Source: Rebecca billardiae RCC1528 (Eukaryota > Haptophyta). Taken from it: a DNA stretch of 64,000 bases. The notes under the pieces are model-generated. The model did not search any database. It was given only the letters and a program-made list of their open reading frames with translations, and was not told where the DNA came from. This document shows, in pieces, positions 1-10,824 of the stretch. Positions within the stretch are counted from its first letter, which is position 1, and each line of letters begins with the position of its first letter. The DNA lies in the NCBI GenBank assembly GCA_965240325.2, contig OZ251223.1:3596001-3660000 (forward strand), read 5' to 3'. The position numbers and the translations under genes are program-made.

Positions 1-970
1 CGCGCGACGGCCCCGCAGCGGCCGGGGCGACCGGGCTGGCCAGGGCAGCGCCCGCGCGGGCGAGCGCGGCACGCGCCTCCGTGCCGAGCTCGGCTGCAGC
101 GGGATCCGCCACGTCACGCCCGTGCGCACTGCGCACCCCGCCGCAGCGTGCCGAAGCCGCCGCTGAAGCCGCCGCGCGCGCGGCTGCCGCAGCAGCCTCG
201 GGCGCGGGCTCCCGTGCAGACACAGTTGCCCCGGGTGGAGCAGCCGTGCGGCAGCTGGCCGCAGCGCAGTGGCATCGGCAGCAGGAGACGCGGTCAGCTC
301 GTAGAGGGGACGGTGAGCGCCCGCCATCGTCACGACGACTGGCGTCAGACTCCTCAGCGGCGCCTCCACCGCCGCCACACACGCGCCCATCCCCAGCAGC
401 CCAGCCGCCGCCAGCCCGCGTGGGCGTGAGTCGGAAGGTAAGCAGCCGCAGCGCGCTGTCGCGCACGCGCACGCTGGCGTGCTGGGCGGTGGTGAGGAGG
501 CGGCTGACGCGGGCAGCATCCGGCGGTAGTAGCGCGAGTAGCGGCGCGGAGAGCGCGCCGTGCTCGGCCAGCCTCGCCAGGGCACACAGCGAGCTGTGCC
601 GCAGCACCAGCGGCTGCCCGCCGGCCGCGCACGCGGACCAGCGCGCCGCGAGCTCGGCGTGCTCGGAGAGGAGGCGCGCCTGGGCGGCGGGGTTGGCGGC
701 TAGAACGCCGCACACCTCCACGCCGGTCGCAGCCACGCGCGGATTCGCGTGCTCCAGCGCCTGGCAGAGGCTGGCGGCGACCGGGATGGACAGCAGCTCG
801 CGAGCGAGCGCTGGCGCTCTGCGCACAGCCTCGCCGAGCCACTCGACGAAGGCGGCGCACGCGGTGTCAGAGACCGCGGCGCATGTGTCGCGTACAGCCG
901 CGTCAGCGCCTGCGCGCCCGCCTGCCGAGCGCACGAGCCACGCCAAGTTGGCCTCCGTGCAATTTTGCAT
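1..970 (-). CDS. Armadillo-like helical protein, 5' part, runs off the left edge
   Basis: I do not recognise this gene. Reading leftwards from the ATG at 970, the frame stays open to the window edge, so only the amino-terminal part is present. The first roughly 180 residues look like armadillo/HEAT helices: repeated leucine- and alanine-rich amphipathic segments such as LSIPVAASLCQALEHANPRV and LVLRHSSLCALARLAEHGAL. Beyond about position 430 this frame turns into Gly/Ala/Arg low complexity, while another minus-strand frame at about 415-230 again reads like armadillo helices (LAAAGLLGMGACVAAVEAPL). An unplaced intron or a frame change near 440-415 is therefore likely, and I could not find a convincing splice pair. 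Armadillo proteins are scaffolds; a proteasome-assembly (PSMD5) type protein was considered but not supported. Confidence 0.5.
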   Translation of the reverse strand, partial: MQNCTEANLAWLVRSAGGRAGADAAVRDTCAAVSDTACAAFVEWLGEAVRRAPALARELLSIPVAASLCQALEHANPRVAATGVEVCGVLAANPAAQARLLSEHAELAARWSACAAGGQPLVLRHSSLCALARLAEHGALSAPLLALLPPDAARVSRLLTTAQHASVRVRDSALRLLTFRLTPTRAGGGWAAGDGRVCGGGGGAAEESDASRRDDGGRSPSPLRADRVSCCRCHCAAASCRTAAPPGATVSAREPAPEAAAAAARAAASAAASARCGGVRSAHGRDVADPAAAELGTEARAALARAGAALASPVAPAAAGPSR

Positions 971-1427
971 GATGCGCACGCGCCGCGGCAGCCATCGTTG
1001 TCAGGCCGGCCTGCAGCGAACGCCTCTTCCTGGCACTTTGCATGTACATCATCGATCAATGATTGTACAGTTGTACACAGTACTACAGTATTGTTCCCTG
1101 CACAGTGCACACTGACATTGACATTAGCTCATGAGCCACCGCTCTCTGCTGACAACGACGATGCCATTGCCAGACGAGCCTGGACAGGAACAATGCGCTT
1201 AGATCGCCGCTCGCGTTGCTGCTGACTTGCTGCGCAAACTCGGCGTCGGACTCCGTCGGCGGAAGCGGTGACACTGACCGTGAGCACCGAGTGACCTGAC
1301 TGTAGAGTGTAGTTAGTGACCGCGTGCTGCCGCCGGCTGCCCGCGCTGCACTGAGCCATTTCTGGCCAGCCGATTACGCCGCCAGGTCACGCACTGACGA
1401 GCTCAATCAACCAGATCCCTCACATGA
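971..1427. other. Intergenic spacer between two minus-strand genes
   Basis: This spacer holds the presumed promoter of the left-hand armadillo-like gene and the 3' end of the helicase gene. It is less GC-rich than the genes and contains short TGTACA/GTAC-type runs around 1065-1095. No coding signal beyond short chance frames was seen. Confidence 0.5.
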
Positions 1428-3292
1428 TCAGCGCCGACGCCGGCCGGCGCCAGCACGCCCACCGGCGCCAGCACGCCCACCGGCGCCAGCACCGGCGACC
1501 GCGCGCCCACCCCTGTCGGTGCGCACCGCGACGAAGCGCGCCGAGCCGCGGGAGCCGCGCCTCGGCATGTCCGCCTCTTTCGCAGCCGCGCCCGCGCCCG
1601 CCTGCGCGGCATCGGGCGCGGCTTGCCGCCGCCGCCGCGGTGGCGCGCCCTTGGCTCCCGGCGGGCCGGCCGCGGCCACGGGCTGCCTGGGCTGCTCGCT
1701 CGCGCGGCGCGGCGGCGGCGCGGCGCGCGGGCCGGGCTTGCGCGCGCCGGCCCGCGGCGTGCGCGCGGACGAGACGTGCGTCGCGCCGCCCGGCCGCTGC
1801 AGCTCTCGCGCCAGCTCGGCGTCGTACTTGGTCACGAGGCTGGTCACGATCCCCTTGGCGCCCGCGCGCGCCGTGCGGCCCGCCCTGTGCAGGTAGTCGA
1901 CGGACGAGCGCGCAAAGTCGAACTGCACGACGTGCGCCACGTTGAGGCCGTCCAGCCCGCGCGCGGCGAGGTCGGAGCAGACGAGCAGGTCCGTCCGACC
2001 CGCCTTGAACTCTGCGAACGACTGTGCGCGCGCCGCGGGCAGGATGCCTCCGTGGTAGTTGGATGGCGCGTAGCTGCGCGCGTGCCGCGCGCGGAGGGGC
2101 GTGGGGGCGGCGAGGGGCGAGGGGAGCGCTCAGCCAGGCGCGCGCGCTGCACGCGCGCACGCGCAGCGGCGCACACGCCCACCCCAACGCAGCCCCCGCC
2201 CGAGCCGCAGAAGGCCCACCGCGCCTCGCGCGCTCGCAGCGAGCGCGTGCGCACACGCACACACACACACACGCACACGCACGCACACACACACACGCAC
2301 ACACACGCACACACACGCACACACCGGTTCTCGCGCAGGAAGTGGTCGACAAAACGCGCACTGTCAATCGTGTTGCAGAAGATGAGCGTGCGGCGGCCGC
2401 CGAGGGAGCCGTCGTCGCGCGGCGGGCCGAGCACCTCGAGCAGCTTCTCGCACTTGTCCGTCGCCTGGCTCCCCACGCGCACGAACTCCTGCGCCAGGCT
2501 CGCCGGCGTCGAGTGCACCGTCGCCACCATCAGCTCGCGCGCCGCGGGGAAGGCTGTCTTGTACAGCGCGCGCGCGGCGGGCGGGTGGGTCGCGCCGACG
2601 GCGATGTACTGCACGGGCTGCGCGCTGCGGTGGGTGCGCACCAGACCGAGCAGCTCGCGCAGCTCCGCGCCGAACCCGGCCTCGAAGATCGTGTCCACCT
2701 CGTCCACGACGAGGGCGCGCACGTCTGCAAAGCCCAGACTGCCGCGGCGCGCGTGCTCGAGCAGGCGGCCAGGCGTCGCGACGAGCACGTCGAGCGGGCC
2801 TGCGAGGAGCTTGGACTGCTTACCGACGGGCACGCCTCCCGACACGCACCCCGAGCGCAGCTTGAGGTAGTGGCACACCGACTTGACCACGCCCTTCACC
2901 TGCTCGGCCAGCTCGCGAGTCGGCACGAGCACGATCGCGCGCGGCCGAGCCGCGCGCGGCGAAAAGTCGGTGCAGTCCTCCTCGTCCTTGAGGCGCTGGA
3001 GCAGCGGGATAAGGTATGCAAGCGTCTTCCCCGAGCCCGTCTGCGCGCCGACCACCACGTCGCCGCCACCCGCGAGCGCGGGCATCGCCTGCACCTGCAG
3101 CTCGTTGGGCCGCTCGATGCCCTGCGCGCTCAGCGCGTCGACAATCTCGGCGCGGACGCCGAGCTCGGCGAACGTGGTCGCCGCCATTCGCACGCGAGCC
3201 ACGCTCGGCCGCGCCCCGCCGCCGACGCGCACGGCCACCCGGCCGGGCGCGACGGCGGCGGCCAGCGCACCCACGAGGACGGCCACGTTCAT
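1428..3292 (-). CDS. DEAD-box-type RNA helicase, probably organellar (RH39-like), two exons
   Basis: ATP-dependent RNA helicase expected to remodel rRNA or other RNA. Exons are 3292-2325 and 2073-1428 (537 aa). The splice joins cg|c in phase 2 and restores ENRYAPSNYHGG across the junction. Motifs: F41 and Q66/Q68 region for the Q motif, AQTGSGKT at 83-90 (Walker A), VPTRELAEQ at 123-131, DEVD at 197-200 in place of DEAD, VGATHP in place of SAT, CSDLAARGLD (motif V) and HRAGRTARAG (motif VI). The start MNVAVLVGALAAAVAP is hydrophobic and followed by Arg-rich residues, as in a plastid or secretory leader; an internal Met at 36 could serve a cytosolic form. The tail is basic and Gly/Ala/Arg-rich, partly coded by an 18-base tandem repeat. 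Similarity to chloroplast RH39-type helicases is my inference from the DEVDTIFEAGFG context. Confidence 0.93.
1438..1495. repeat. 18-bp tandem repeat in the helicase tail, about three copies
   Basis: The unit CCGGCGCCAGCACGCCCA is repeated about three times. On the minus strand it codes the GAGGRA repeats at the carboxyl end of the helicase. Eighteen bases is a multiple of three, so copy-number change keeps frame. Confidence 0.8.
2250..2324. repeat. CA/GT microsatellite inside the helicase intron
   Basis: An almost pure (CA)n tract with occasional CG steps fills the 5' part of the 251-base intron at 2324-2074, starting immediately at the donor site, so the donor itself reads GTGTGTGCG. Placement in the intron explains why a reading frame here gives a Cys/Val repeat that interrupts the helicase fold. 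Confidence 0.85.
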
Positions 3293-3390
3293 GTCGGACG
3301 GCCCTGGGCTCCGCGAACGCGTGCGGCCCGCGCGGCCGCGCTTCCGCGTGGATCGATGACGAAATCGGACGTGAGTGAGTGGCCGCCATC
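3293..3390. promoter_or_regulatory. Short divergent intergenic region (98 bp)
   Basis: This segment separates the start codons of the helicase (minus) and of a small basic protein (plus). With so little space the two genes probably share one bidirectional promoter. No TATA-like element was seen. The inference rests on geometry alone. Confidence 0.45.
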
Positions 3391-3642
3391 ATGTCGAAGC
3401 GTACCCGAGCGATCGCGAGGAAGCGGACGGAGATCAGCCAGGCGTTGCAGGAGGAGAAGCAGCGCGCGATCAAGAAGGCGCACAAGATGCACAAGAAGAA
3501 GGAAGCGGCGGCCGCGACGGAGGGCGACGTCGAGATGAAGAAGACCAAGGTGAAGCACAAGAAGATTCGAGTGCGCAAACACCACATCAAGATCAAAAAG
3601 GTGATCGACAGGCGGCAAGGTAAGGCGAGCATGTCCGAATAA
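3391..3642 (+). CDS. Small lysine/arginine-rich protein (83 aa)
   Basis: I do not recognise the family with confidence. The protein opens MSKRTRAIARKRTEISQ, is rich in Lys and Arg throughout, and has two basic blocks (IKKAHKMHKKKE and KKTKVKHKKIRVRKHHIKIKK) separated by a short acidic/alanine stretch EAAAATEGDVEM. Predicted helices and charge suggest an RNA- or chromatin-associated nuclear or nucleolar protein; LLP/DUF2423-type ribosome-biogenesis proteins have a similar size and composition, but I cannot align it. It diverges from the RNA helicase, which fits an RNA role without proving it. The first ATG is used; a GTG twelve bases upstream is in frame but is not expected to initiate. Confidence 0.6.
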   Translation: MSKRTRAIARKRTEISQALQEEKQRAIKKAHKMHKKKEAAAATEGDVEMKKTKVKHKKIRVRKHHIKIKKVIDRRQGKASMSE

Positions 3643-4353
3643 CACGAGCGCGGAGCAGCACAGGAGTCGGCTACACTACATAGCGGCTGTCGGCAGCTCT
3701 CTCTCATCCGACAGCCCCATCAACGGCGCGTGCCTGCAATTCAGCCGAGGCGTTCACGACCGACGGCTAGCCTACTGCGGGGGCCACTATTGCAGCGGTG
3801 CTCAGGCAGTTAGTTCTCGGCGTAAAAAGTAGTACCGTGCGCTTCCGCGAGCCCGGAATGCCCACCAGCACCGGTCATCGCGGACTGCCGAGTGCCAAGT
3901 GTCACGGTCACGGCGTCGTACTCGCGTCGGGCCTGACTCTCCTGTCCCGCTCGCGCCGCTCGCGCGGACCAGTACTACGGTCGTAGAGACAGTCAGTCCG
4001 CGAGTCCGCGGACGACAGCAGACGGAGCCGAGTGGCGTCTGTGGCGTGAGCAGAGTGACGGGCCACCCAGTGAGGGCGCCGTAGCGGGCGCAATCAGTCA
4101 ATGCGACAATGCCCGAGGCCCGGACTGCCGCCCGGACTACGACCGACGCGGCCCACGCGCGTCAGCTGGCGGCTCGTCACGGACACGGTGCGCGGCCGCC
4201 GATCATCCGGACGTAGCCGACCGTAGCGCCGCCGCCACGGGCGCCAGTACTAGGCAGTAGCGGCGCGGCCTCAAATATATGATGCAGCTAGCATCATCTG
4301 TGACGGCGGCGGTGCGCTATAGCCTCTACGACTACTGCCACAAGCACTCAGGC
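3643..4353. other. Intergenic region between convergent 3' ends
   Basis: About 700 bases separate the end of the small basic gene and the end of the amine oxidase gene. Reading frames here are short and overlapping on both strands and none has a recognisable protein. No repeat or RNA gene was seen. Confidence 0.5.
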
Positions 4354-6204
4354 TCAGCTGCGCCGCCGCTTAGCCGGCGGGTCACTGGAGGCGCCGCTCC
4401 CACCCAGCTTGGCAGCACCGGGCGCGGGCTCGGGGTCAGCGACGTCGAGCCGCTCGAGCGCACGCCTCACGCGCCTGTCGACCTCCTCGAAGTACACTTT
4501 GACCGTCACGCGCGGGCGCTTGGCGCCCTGCGTGTGACGCAGGCGCGGGGAGCGCTGCCGCTCGTCGGGGCTGTCGCCGTTCCCCGTCGCGGCCTGCATC
4601 TGCTTGCGCCGCGCAGCCGACTTGCGCCCACCCCCGCCGCTGGTGCCGCCCCGGCCCCGGCCGCCGGACAGCTCGTCAAGCTCAAGCTGCCGGCGCGCCT
4701 TCTCGCGCGCCTTGCTCTCCGGCGTGCCCGTGTTGCCCACCGGGTTGGCCGGCCGCTCGACAAAGCACTTGTTGTCGCTCGGCCACGCGCGCACGAGCGC
4801 CTCCTCGCCCTTGGCCAGCTTCCACGCGTCGTACACCGTCTGCGCGCCCAGGATGGCGCCATGCGCCGTGCCCGCCATCTCGGGGCACTGGATCTCGCCC
4901 GCCCAGTGCACGGTGCCACCGCCGAGCGGCGCGCGCACGGCGTCGAGGTACGCGGTGGCACCGAGCCGCAGCCTGAGCGACGCGCCGCGGAACCACTCGT
5001 CCTCCAGCCAGCGCGTGACCCGCACGCTGGTCGGCTCCAGCGCCTCCTTGCCAAACACGGCGCGGAGGTCCTCGCCCAGCGCCTCCGTCACGCGCGCGTC
5101 GGACATGGCCTCGAAGCGCTCGGCGGCGGCGCCGTGGATGGTGGCGTAGATCACACGCGAGCCGGGGAACGCGTCCTTGTGGTCGAGGCTGTGCCACAGC
5201 ACGCCCGTCAGCCCCGAGCGGCTCATGATGTTGAAGAACTGCGCGCCGCTCCAGAACTTCTTCGGGAAGCGGAAGAAGACGCGCATCTCGAGCGGGAAGT
5301 GCAGCGAGAGGAGGCCGCGCAGCCGGTCGCCCGAGACGGGCGGCGAGTAGGCGGAGCCGCCCTCGCGCACGGCGTTCCACCGCAGCACGGCGAGCGAGCG
5401 CGTGTCGAAGAGCGTGTCGAACGAGTACACCGTCCCGTTCGCCAGCGTGAGCCGCCGCAGCGCCGTGTTCACGTTCACCACCGGGCTGGCGTAGTTGAGC
5501 CGCGCCGAGATGCGGCCGCGCGTGCTCTCGGTGCTCAGGTGGTAGTCGAGCCAGCAGCCAACGAGCTCCTCGAAGCCGCGCTCGTCCAGGATGTACCGGT
5601 CGTTGTCCTCGTGCGGCGCCGTGTACGTCGCCTGTGGCACGCTGCCCAGCCGGCCGAGCGCGGTCGGCTCAGCGAGCGCGCCATCCATCGACCCGGCCTC
5701 GGCGAGGAAGTGCTCCTGCTTGCGCGGCAGCCAGCCGCACAGCTTGAGCGCAACGTCGAGTGGCAGCTCGGCCCGCCCCGCCTCGCGCTCGTGCCGCGCG
5801 ATCACCGCCGCGCAGTCCCATGCCGCCTCCCAAGCGTCCCACGGCACATCTGCCTCCACGCCGTTCGAGCGGTAATCCATCCACGAGTCCCAGTCCTGCT
5901 CACGGCTGCGCATCTCGCACAGCCGGAGGCGCTCAGTGAGCGGGTGCGCCTCGCCAACACCCCGCTGCCAGCTCGCGCCAGCGCCCACGCGGATGTCCCC
6001 AACCTGCACCGCCTGCGCTCGGCCGCCGTACGTCTCGCGAGCCTCGAACGCCACAAACTGCTTACCGTCGCGCGCGAGCATGGTCGCCAGCTCGGCGCCG
6101 GCGAAGCCGAGTCCGATGACGATGTGCTCGATGTGCGCGCTGGGCGCGGTGGTCAACGCGGCGAAGCCATGCACGCACACGACAAGGGCCGTGAGCACGT
6201 TCAT
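4354..6204 (-). CDS. FAD-dependent amine oxidase family protein with signal peptide and basic tail
   Basis: Flavin amine oxidase fold, expected to oxidise an amine or a related CH-NH group using FAD; substrate unknown. The start at 6204 is chosen because MNVLTALVVCVHGFAALTTA forms a clear signal peptide or plastid pre-leader; the frame is open further upstream without support. The Rossmann dinucleotide motif IVIGLGFAGAELA lies at 28-40, followed by FEARETYGGRAQAV, the usual GG motif. The FAD carboxyl signature HWAGEIQCPEMAGTAHGA is near residue 425. After about residue 470 comes a 150-residue tail rich in Arg, Ser and Gly, ending PPAKRRRS, which resembles a nuclear signal and is odd on a secreted enzyme. 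Length is 616 aa against about 450-520 for the family core. No intron. Confidence 0.88.
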   Translation of the reverse strand: MNVLTALVVCVHGFAALTTAPSAHIEHIVIGLGFAGAELATMLARDGKQFVAFEARETYGGRAQAVQVGDIRVGAGASWQRGVGEAHPLTERLRLCEMRSREQDWDSWMDYRSNGVEADVPWDAWEAAWDCAAVIARHEREAGRAELPLDVALKLCGWLPRKQEHFLAEAGSMDGALAEPTALGRLGSVPQATYTAPHEDNDRYILDERGFEELVGCWLDYHLSTESTRGRISARLNYASPVVNVNTALRRLTLANGTVYSFDTLFDTRSLAVLRWNAVREGGSAYSPPVSGDRLRGLLSLHFPLEMRVFFRFPKKFWSGAQFFNIMSRSGLTGVLWHSLDHKDAFPGSRVIYATIHGAAAERFEAMSDARVTEALGEDLRAVFGKEALEPTSVRVTRWLEDEWFRGASLRLRLGATAYLDAVRAPLGGGTVHWAGEIQCPEMAGTAHGAILGAQTVYDAWKLAKGEEALVRAWPSDNKCFVERPANPVGNTGTPESKAREKARRQLELDELSGGRGRGGTSGGGGRKSAARRKQMQAATGNGDSPDERQRSPRLRHTQGAKRPRVTVKVYFEEVDRRVRRALERLDVADPEPAPGAAKLGGSGASSDPPAKRRRS

Positions 6205-6413
6205 GGAGCGCGGACACGCGCGCCCCCAAGTCCGCGCTCGGCCGACGACACGGAGCAGCGCCCAAAAAGATGACGAGATACATACTGAGATTCTTACCCG
6301 CATTCGATCGATCGAGTGTTATCATACAGTATCTACTATCTAGTAGTACCAGTCATCAGTCATCATCAGACCCGCTAGCATACGACTCTTACTAGTACAG
6401 TAGTCTCAGCATA
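6205..6413. promoter_or_regulatory. Spacer upstream of the amine oxidase gene
   Basis: About 209 bases between the apyrase 3' end and the amine oxidase start. It is distinctly AT-rich for this genome (tracts of TACTAGTAC and ATCATCAG type around 6310-6420), which matches other presumed promoter or 3' UTR regions in the window. Confidence 0.4.
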
Positions 6414-7963
6414 TCACGTGGCAGGGAGTCCGCGTGCGCGCCGCGCCTCGTACACCATCGCGCCGAGCGACCAGTTCATCGAGAACCCGTTCACCGCCTG
6501 CACGAGCTTGAGCGTGCCCACGCTCGAGTCGCCGTCCGGCGCGTGCCCGCGCGGGAAGCCGTACACGCCCTCGAGCAGCTGCGCCATGAACGCGCCCAGG
6601 AAGCACGGCTTGCGCTCCTGCGCGGTGGGGTGCGGCCGGAGGAAGGCGAGCTGCGACGCCGGCACGGCGCACACGTGCTGCCCGAGGGCCTCGAGGTCCA
6701 TCAGCGTGAACGTCGCCTCGAGAGGCACGGCCGTCGCATTCACGAGAATCGCCGCGCCCTGCGAGGGCCGCGCAGCGGGCGGCGGCGCGCGTGCACGGCG
6801 GGTGAGCGCGGCCGCGCGAGGCGTGCGCGCGGGGGGCGAGTGCTGATGCGTGGACGCGCGCGCACCTTTGCAAAGTTATCCAGCAGATACACCGGCCACT
6901 GCCCGCGCGCGGGCAGCGTCGGCGCCGCCCCCTCCTCCGCCCGGCGCGCAGTCTCGTACTCGTGAAGGTAAGCGCCGATCGCGGCACGGCACGCGCGGTA
7001 GTCGCCGCTGCCTTCGAGAGGGAGGCCGTCCGCGGTGGTGGCGCGCTCGCCGGGCGCGAGGCACGCGCCCATCTCCGCGCGCGACGGCCCGCCGAGCATG
7101 TTGCTCAGCGCCTCGTTCATCCCCAGGCCGAGGCGCGAGACGCCGAGCACGCGCGCGCGGCCGATCGACACGAGCTGGTCTGCGCGCGGCACGGCGTCGG
7201 CCGTCGTCGCAAACGCGAGCTGGGTCGAGGCGCCGCCGAGGTCGGCGACGGCGGCGGTGCGCTCGGGCGGGCCGCCGACGCGCCTGAGGGCCGTATTGAC
7301 CGCGAGCCAGTCGAACAGCGCCTCCTCCTCGCCATCAATCACGCGCGCCACCTCCGCCGAGCCGTCCTGGGGCGAGAGGAAGGCCGACTGTGCGATCAGC
7401 GCGCGCACTGCGTCCAGCACCTCGCGCTGCTGGGTGGGCTCGAGGAGGCGCAGGCCCGCCGTCGCCATGAAGTACACCGGCGTCTCGGACGGCTCGATCC
7501 CGCGCGCGAGCACGAACTCGAGCAGCGGGCGAAGCGACTCGGCGGCCGCGTGTGCGCCCGCGCTGCGTGCGACTTCGGAGACGCCGGGCTGGATGCGCAG
7601 CCCTGCGAGCTCGACGATCGTGCCCTCTGGGTCACCGCTGTCCCAGCGGTACACGTACACGCGCGAGCCACTCGAGCCCGCGTCGATCACCACGCCCGTC
7701 GACGACCCGTTGAGCGCGCCCGGCTCGCCCTCGCCGCCGCGCAAGCGACCATCGCCGACCAGCGGCACGGAGCGGCGGCTCAGCGTGCTGGAGGCGGTGC
7801 GCGTGGGCGCGAAGGTGCGCGCCGCCGGCGCCACGGTCGGGCGCATCGCAGGTGATGCGCCCGCACCCGCCAGAGCTGCGGCGCCGAGGAGGAGCGAGGC
7901 CGCGATCATCGACGCGACGGCGCAGCCCACGCGCGACGCCGACAACGACGCCATCCGCGTCAT
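6414..7963 (-). CDS. Apyrase (GDA1/CD39 nucleoside di/triphosphatase), two exons
   Basis: Hydrolyses nucleoside tri- and/or diphosphates in the secretory pathway or outside the cell. Exons are 7963-6866 and 6758-6414, phase 0, joining LLDNFAK to GAAILVNATAV (480 aa). All five apyrase conserved regions are visible: VVIDAGSSGSRVYVYRW at 91-107, YFMATAGLRLL at 164-174, IDGEEEALFDWLAVN at 209-223, ADLGGASTQLAF at 240-251 and NWSLGAMVYE near the carboxyl end. The amino end has a hydrophobic stretch (VASMIAASLLLGAAALAGAG) acting as signal peptide or anchor, then about 50 unordered residues. The intron is 107 bases. Ecto-apyrases terminate ATP signals, which is notable because a P2X-like channel gene lies in the same window. 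Confidence 0.93.
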
Positions 7964-8247
7964 AGGAGACGTGTCTGCTCGCGAGTCGCGACCAGTGCGA
8001 GTTGGGCTCGCTGTTGCCTTTGTTTAGAAACCGTCTAGTAGTACGCAAGGCAGATTCCAATCTCGCGCAGCTGGACAATAGTCATCCAACGGTTGCGTCG
8101 GTTCGCGGGTAGCGTAAGAAGAAGCGTTGCTTGCCGCGGTTTCGGATCGGTTCCAGACAGAGCGGGGTGGGCGGGTCGTCGCGCGTGTCAACCCGAAATG
8201 GTGATGGGCCAGTAGTCACATCGTCTGAGGCCACGAGCTTGGACGAC
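7964..8247. promoter_or_regulatory. Divergent spacer, apyrase / ARM-IQ gene
   Basis: 284 bases between the apyrase start codon (minus) and the first ATG of the ARM/IQ gene (plus). The frame of the plus gene is open from 8131 but without an ATG, so 8248 is the first usable start. A shared or overlapping promoter is likely from spacing. Confidence 0.4.
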
Positions 8248-10793
8248 ATGGCCACCGACACGCCCGGGATCGCCGAGGCGCTCGCGGCGTGGCTGCGCGA
8301 GGACCCATGGGCGACGCAGGCCACCGAGGCGCTGCAGGCGCTCGCCGACGACCTCTCCGCCATGGAGGAGAACAGCGAGGGCGTGGCGCCGCTGATCGTG
8401 GTCGCGGAGCGCGTGTTCCTCGTGCCGCTGCTCGTGCAGTACGTGGAGGCGCTGCAGCAGTTCGGCGAGCAGGGCCTCTCGTACGCGTACGTCGCGCTCT
8501 CGATCATCACCAACCTCGCCGACGTCGGCGGCATCGCGCTCGTCCGCCAGCACGGCGGGCTCGCGCTGCTGCTCGCGCTGCTCGACGCGCCCGACCGCGG
8601 CCTGCAGTACTACGCGGTCGTGGGCGTGCAGAACATGGTGGACGACGAGGAGTGCGCGCGCGAGGTGCTCGCGTCGGGCGCCGTGCGCACGCTCGCCGCG
8701 CTCATGGACGTCGAGCGCGACGCCGACCAGGCCGACGACCGCTCGATGCTTTCGGAGATTGCCGAGGCGGCGACCGGCGCGCTCACCAACCTCGACGCGC
8801 GCGTGACGGCGGGCGACGAGGTGGACGAGGACGTGGAGCAGGTGCTGGAGGAGGCGGTGGCGCGGCGGAACGAGCTCGACGAGGACCGCTTCAACGCGCA
8901 GTGGTACGCCGCCTCCATGCTGCAGGCCGTCGTGCGCGGCTGGCTCGCGCGCTCGTCACTGCTCGACGGCGCGACGCTGGCGCGGCGCAACATGGAGCGC
9001 ATCGGGTGGCAGCTCGACCCGCAGCGCGCGGCGCGCACGCGCGAGCTCGGGATCGAGCGGCTCGACTCGGTCCTCGAGTCGCTCGCCGCGGACGACGAGG
9101 AGGAGGCCGCGATCGACGCGGCGCGCGCGCACCTCGTCGCGACCAACCTGGTCGCGCACGCGGTCGGCGCGCTGCGCGCCAACGACACGGCGCTCGTGTA
9201 CCGCACGGTCGGGCTGCTCACCGCGCTGGCGGGGCTGCGGCCGGGCGGCGGCGCGCTGGTCGTCGACGCGGAGGCCGTCTCGCTCTGCCTCTGGCTCGCG
9301 CACTCCGCCGTGCCCGAGCTGCGCGTGCTCGGGCTCACGTGCATGGTCGGCGCGCTCTCCGACGCCGAGGCGTTCAGCGACGACTCCCTCGGCGCGCACC
9401 TTGACAACCTCGCGCTGGAGCACCGGCTGTACGCGATGACGGGCGCGCCGGTGGCGGAGGGGCGCGCCGAGGAGCACGCGCACGCCGACTCCGCCGCCGC
9501 CGCGCAGGTCGCCGAGCTCGCCGTGCAGGCGATGGACATGCTGGCCGAGACGAGCGCGTACACGCGACGGCTGGCGGCCACGATTGTCGGCCGGCACTAC
9601 CGCGGCTTCGAGGCTCGGCGCGCGGCGGAGCAGTGGAAGATCACGCGGCGCAAGGTGGGCAAGGCGATCGACGTGATCCAGCACTTCTGGCGCGCGCACC
9701 ACGACCACGCCGCGCTGCTCCGCGCCGCGGAGAAGGCGGCCGCGGCGGAGGTGGCCGCCGCCGCCGCCGCCGCGGACGCGGACGCCGCCGCGGCCGCCGC
9801 CGCCGCAGAGGCCGAGGCGGCGGCGCAGCGCGAGGCCGAAGCGGCGGCCAGGCGCGAGGCCGAGGCGGCGGCGCAGCGCGAGGCCCAGGAGGCCGCCAGG
9901 CGCGAGGCCGAGGCGGCGGCGCAGCGCGAGGCCGAGGAGGCCGCCAGGCGGCAGGCGGAGGCGGAGGCGGCGGAGGCGGAGGCGGAGTGGGCGCGCGAGC
10001 AGGCGGAGGAGGCGGAGGCGGAGGCGGAGGCGGAGCGCGCGCGGGCGCTCGCCGAGGCCGAGGCGGCCGCGCGCGCCGAGGCCGAGGCGCGGCGTGTCGC
10101 CGAGGAGGAGGCGACGGCGGCGGCGGCGGCGGCGGCGGCGGCCGAGGCGGATGCGGCGGCGGCCGAGGCGGATGCGGCGGCGGCCGAGGCGGATGCGGCG
10201 GCGGCCGAGCCGACGGCCGCGGCCGAGGCGGAAGCGGCGGCGGCGGCGGCGGCGGCCGAGGAGACTGCGACTGCCGCCGGTGCTGAGGCGCGCGACGAGC
10301 CCGCGCACGTCGACCCCGCCGAGCTGGCGGCGCAGCAGCAGCAGCAGCACGAGGCGGCCGCCCGTCTGATCAGCGAGCGCGAGCGTGCGCGGCGCGCGGG
10401 CGCGCAGCAGCGGCGCTACTACGTGCGCATGCGCGTCGCGTCGCGCGTGATCGGCCGCGCGTACCTGCGGCACTACAAGCGGCGCATGCCGCCGCGCATC
10501 CGCGCGGCGGTGCGGCTGCAGCACCGCGCGCGCGTCTTCCTCCTCGCCCGGCGCCGGGAGCGGCTGCGCACCGAGACGGCGCACGTGCCGGACGCGGCGG
10601 CGGCGGCGCACGCGGCCGCAGAGGAGTTCGCCCTTGCCGAGCAGCAGCGCAAGCTGACGGTGGCGGAGGCGCTGGGGGTGGAGAGCGCGGCGCGCGCGGC
10701 GGCCGGGCAGAAGGAGTACCGCGCGCCGCAGCCGGACACGGGCGAGGTGCTCGCTCGCACCGCGCTCGCCGCGGCGGGGCACGAGCAGCTCGA

Positions 10794-10824
<31 letters not shown>

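Noticed and set aside
1-970. Assignment of the left-edge gene as proteasome assembly factor PSMD5
   Set aside because: General armadillo character only; no aligned signature, and the gene is cut by the window edge.
2250-2324. Coding Cys/Val repeat in the helicase frame
   Set aside because: Splicing out 2324-2074 restores the conserved helicase sequence, so the repeat is intronic.
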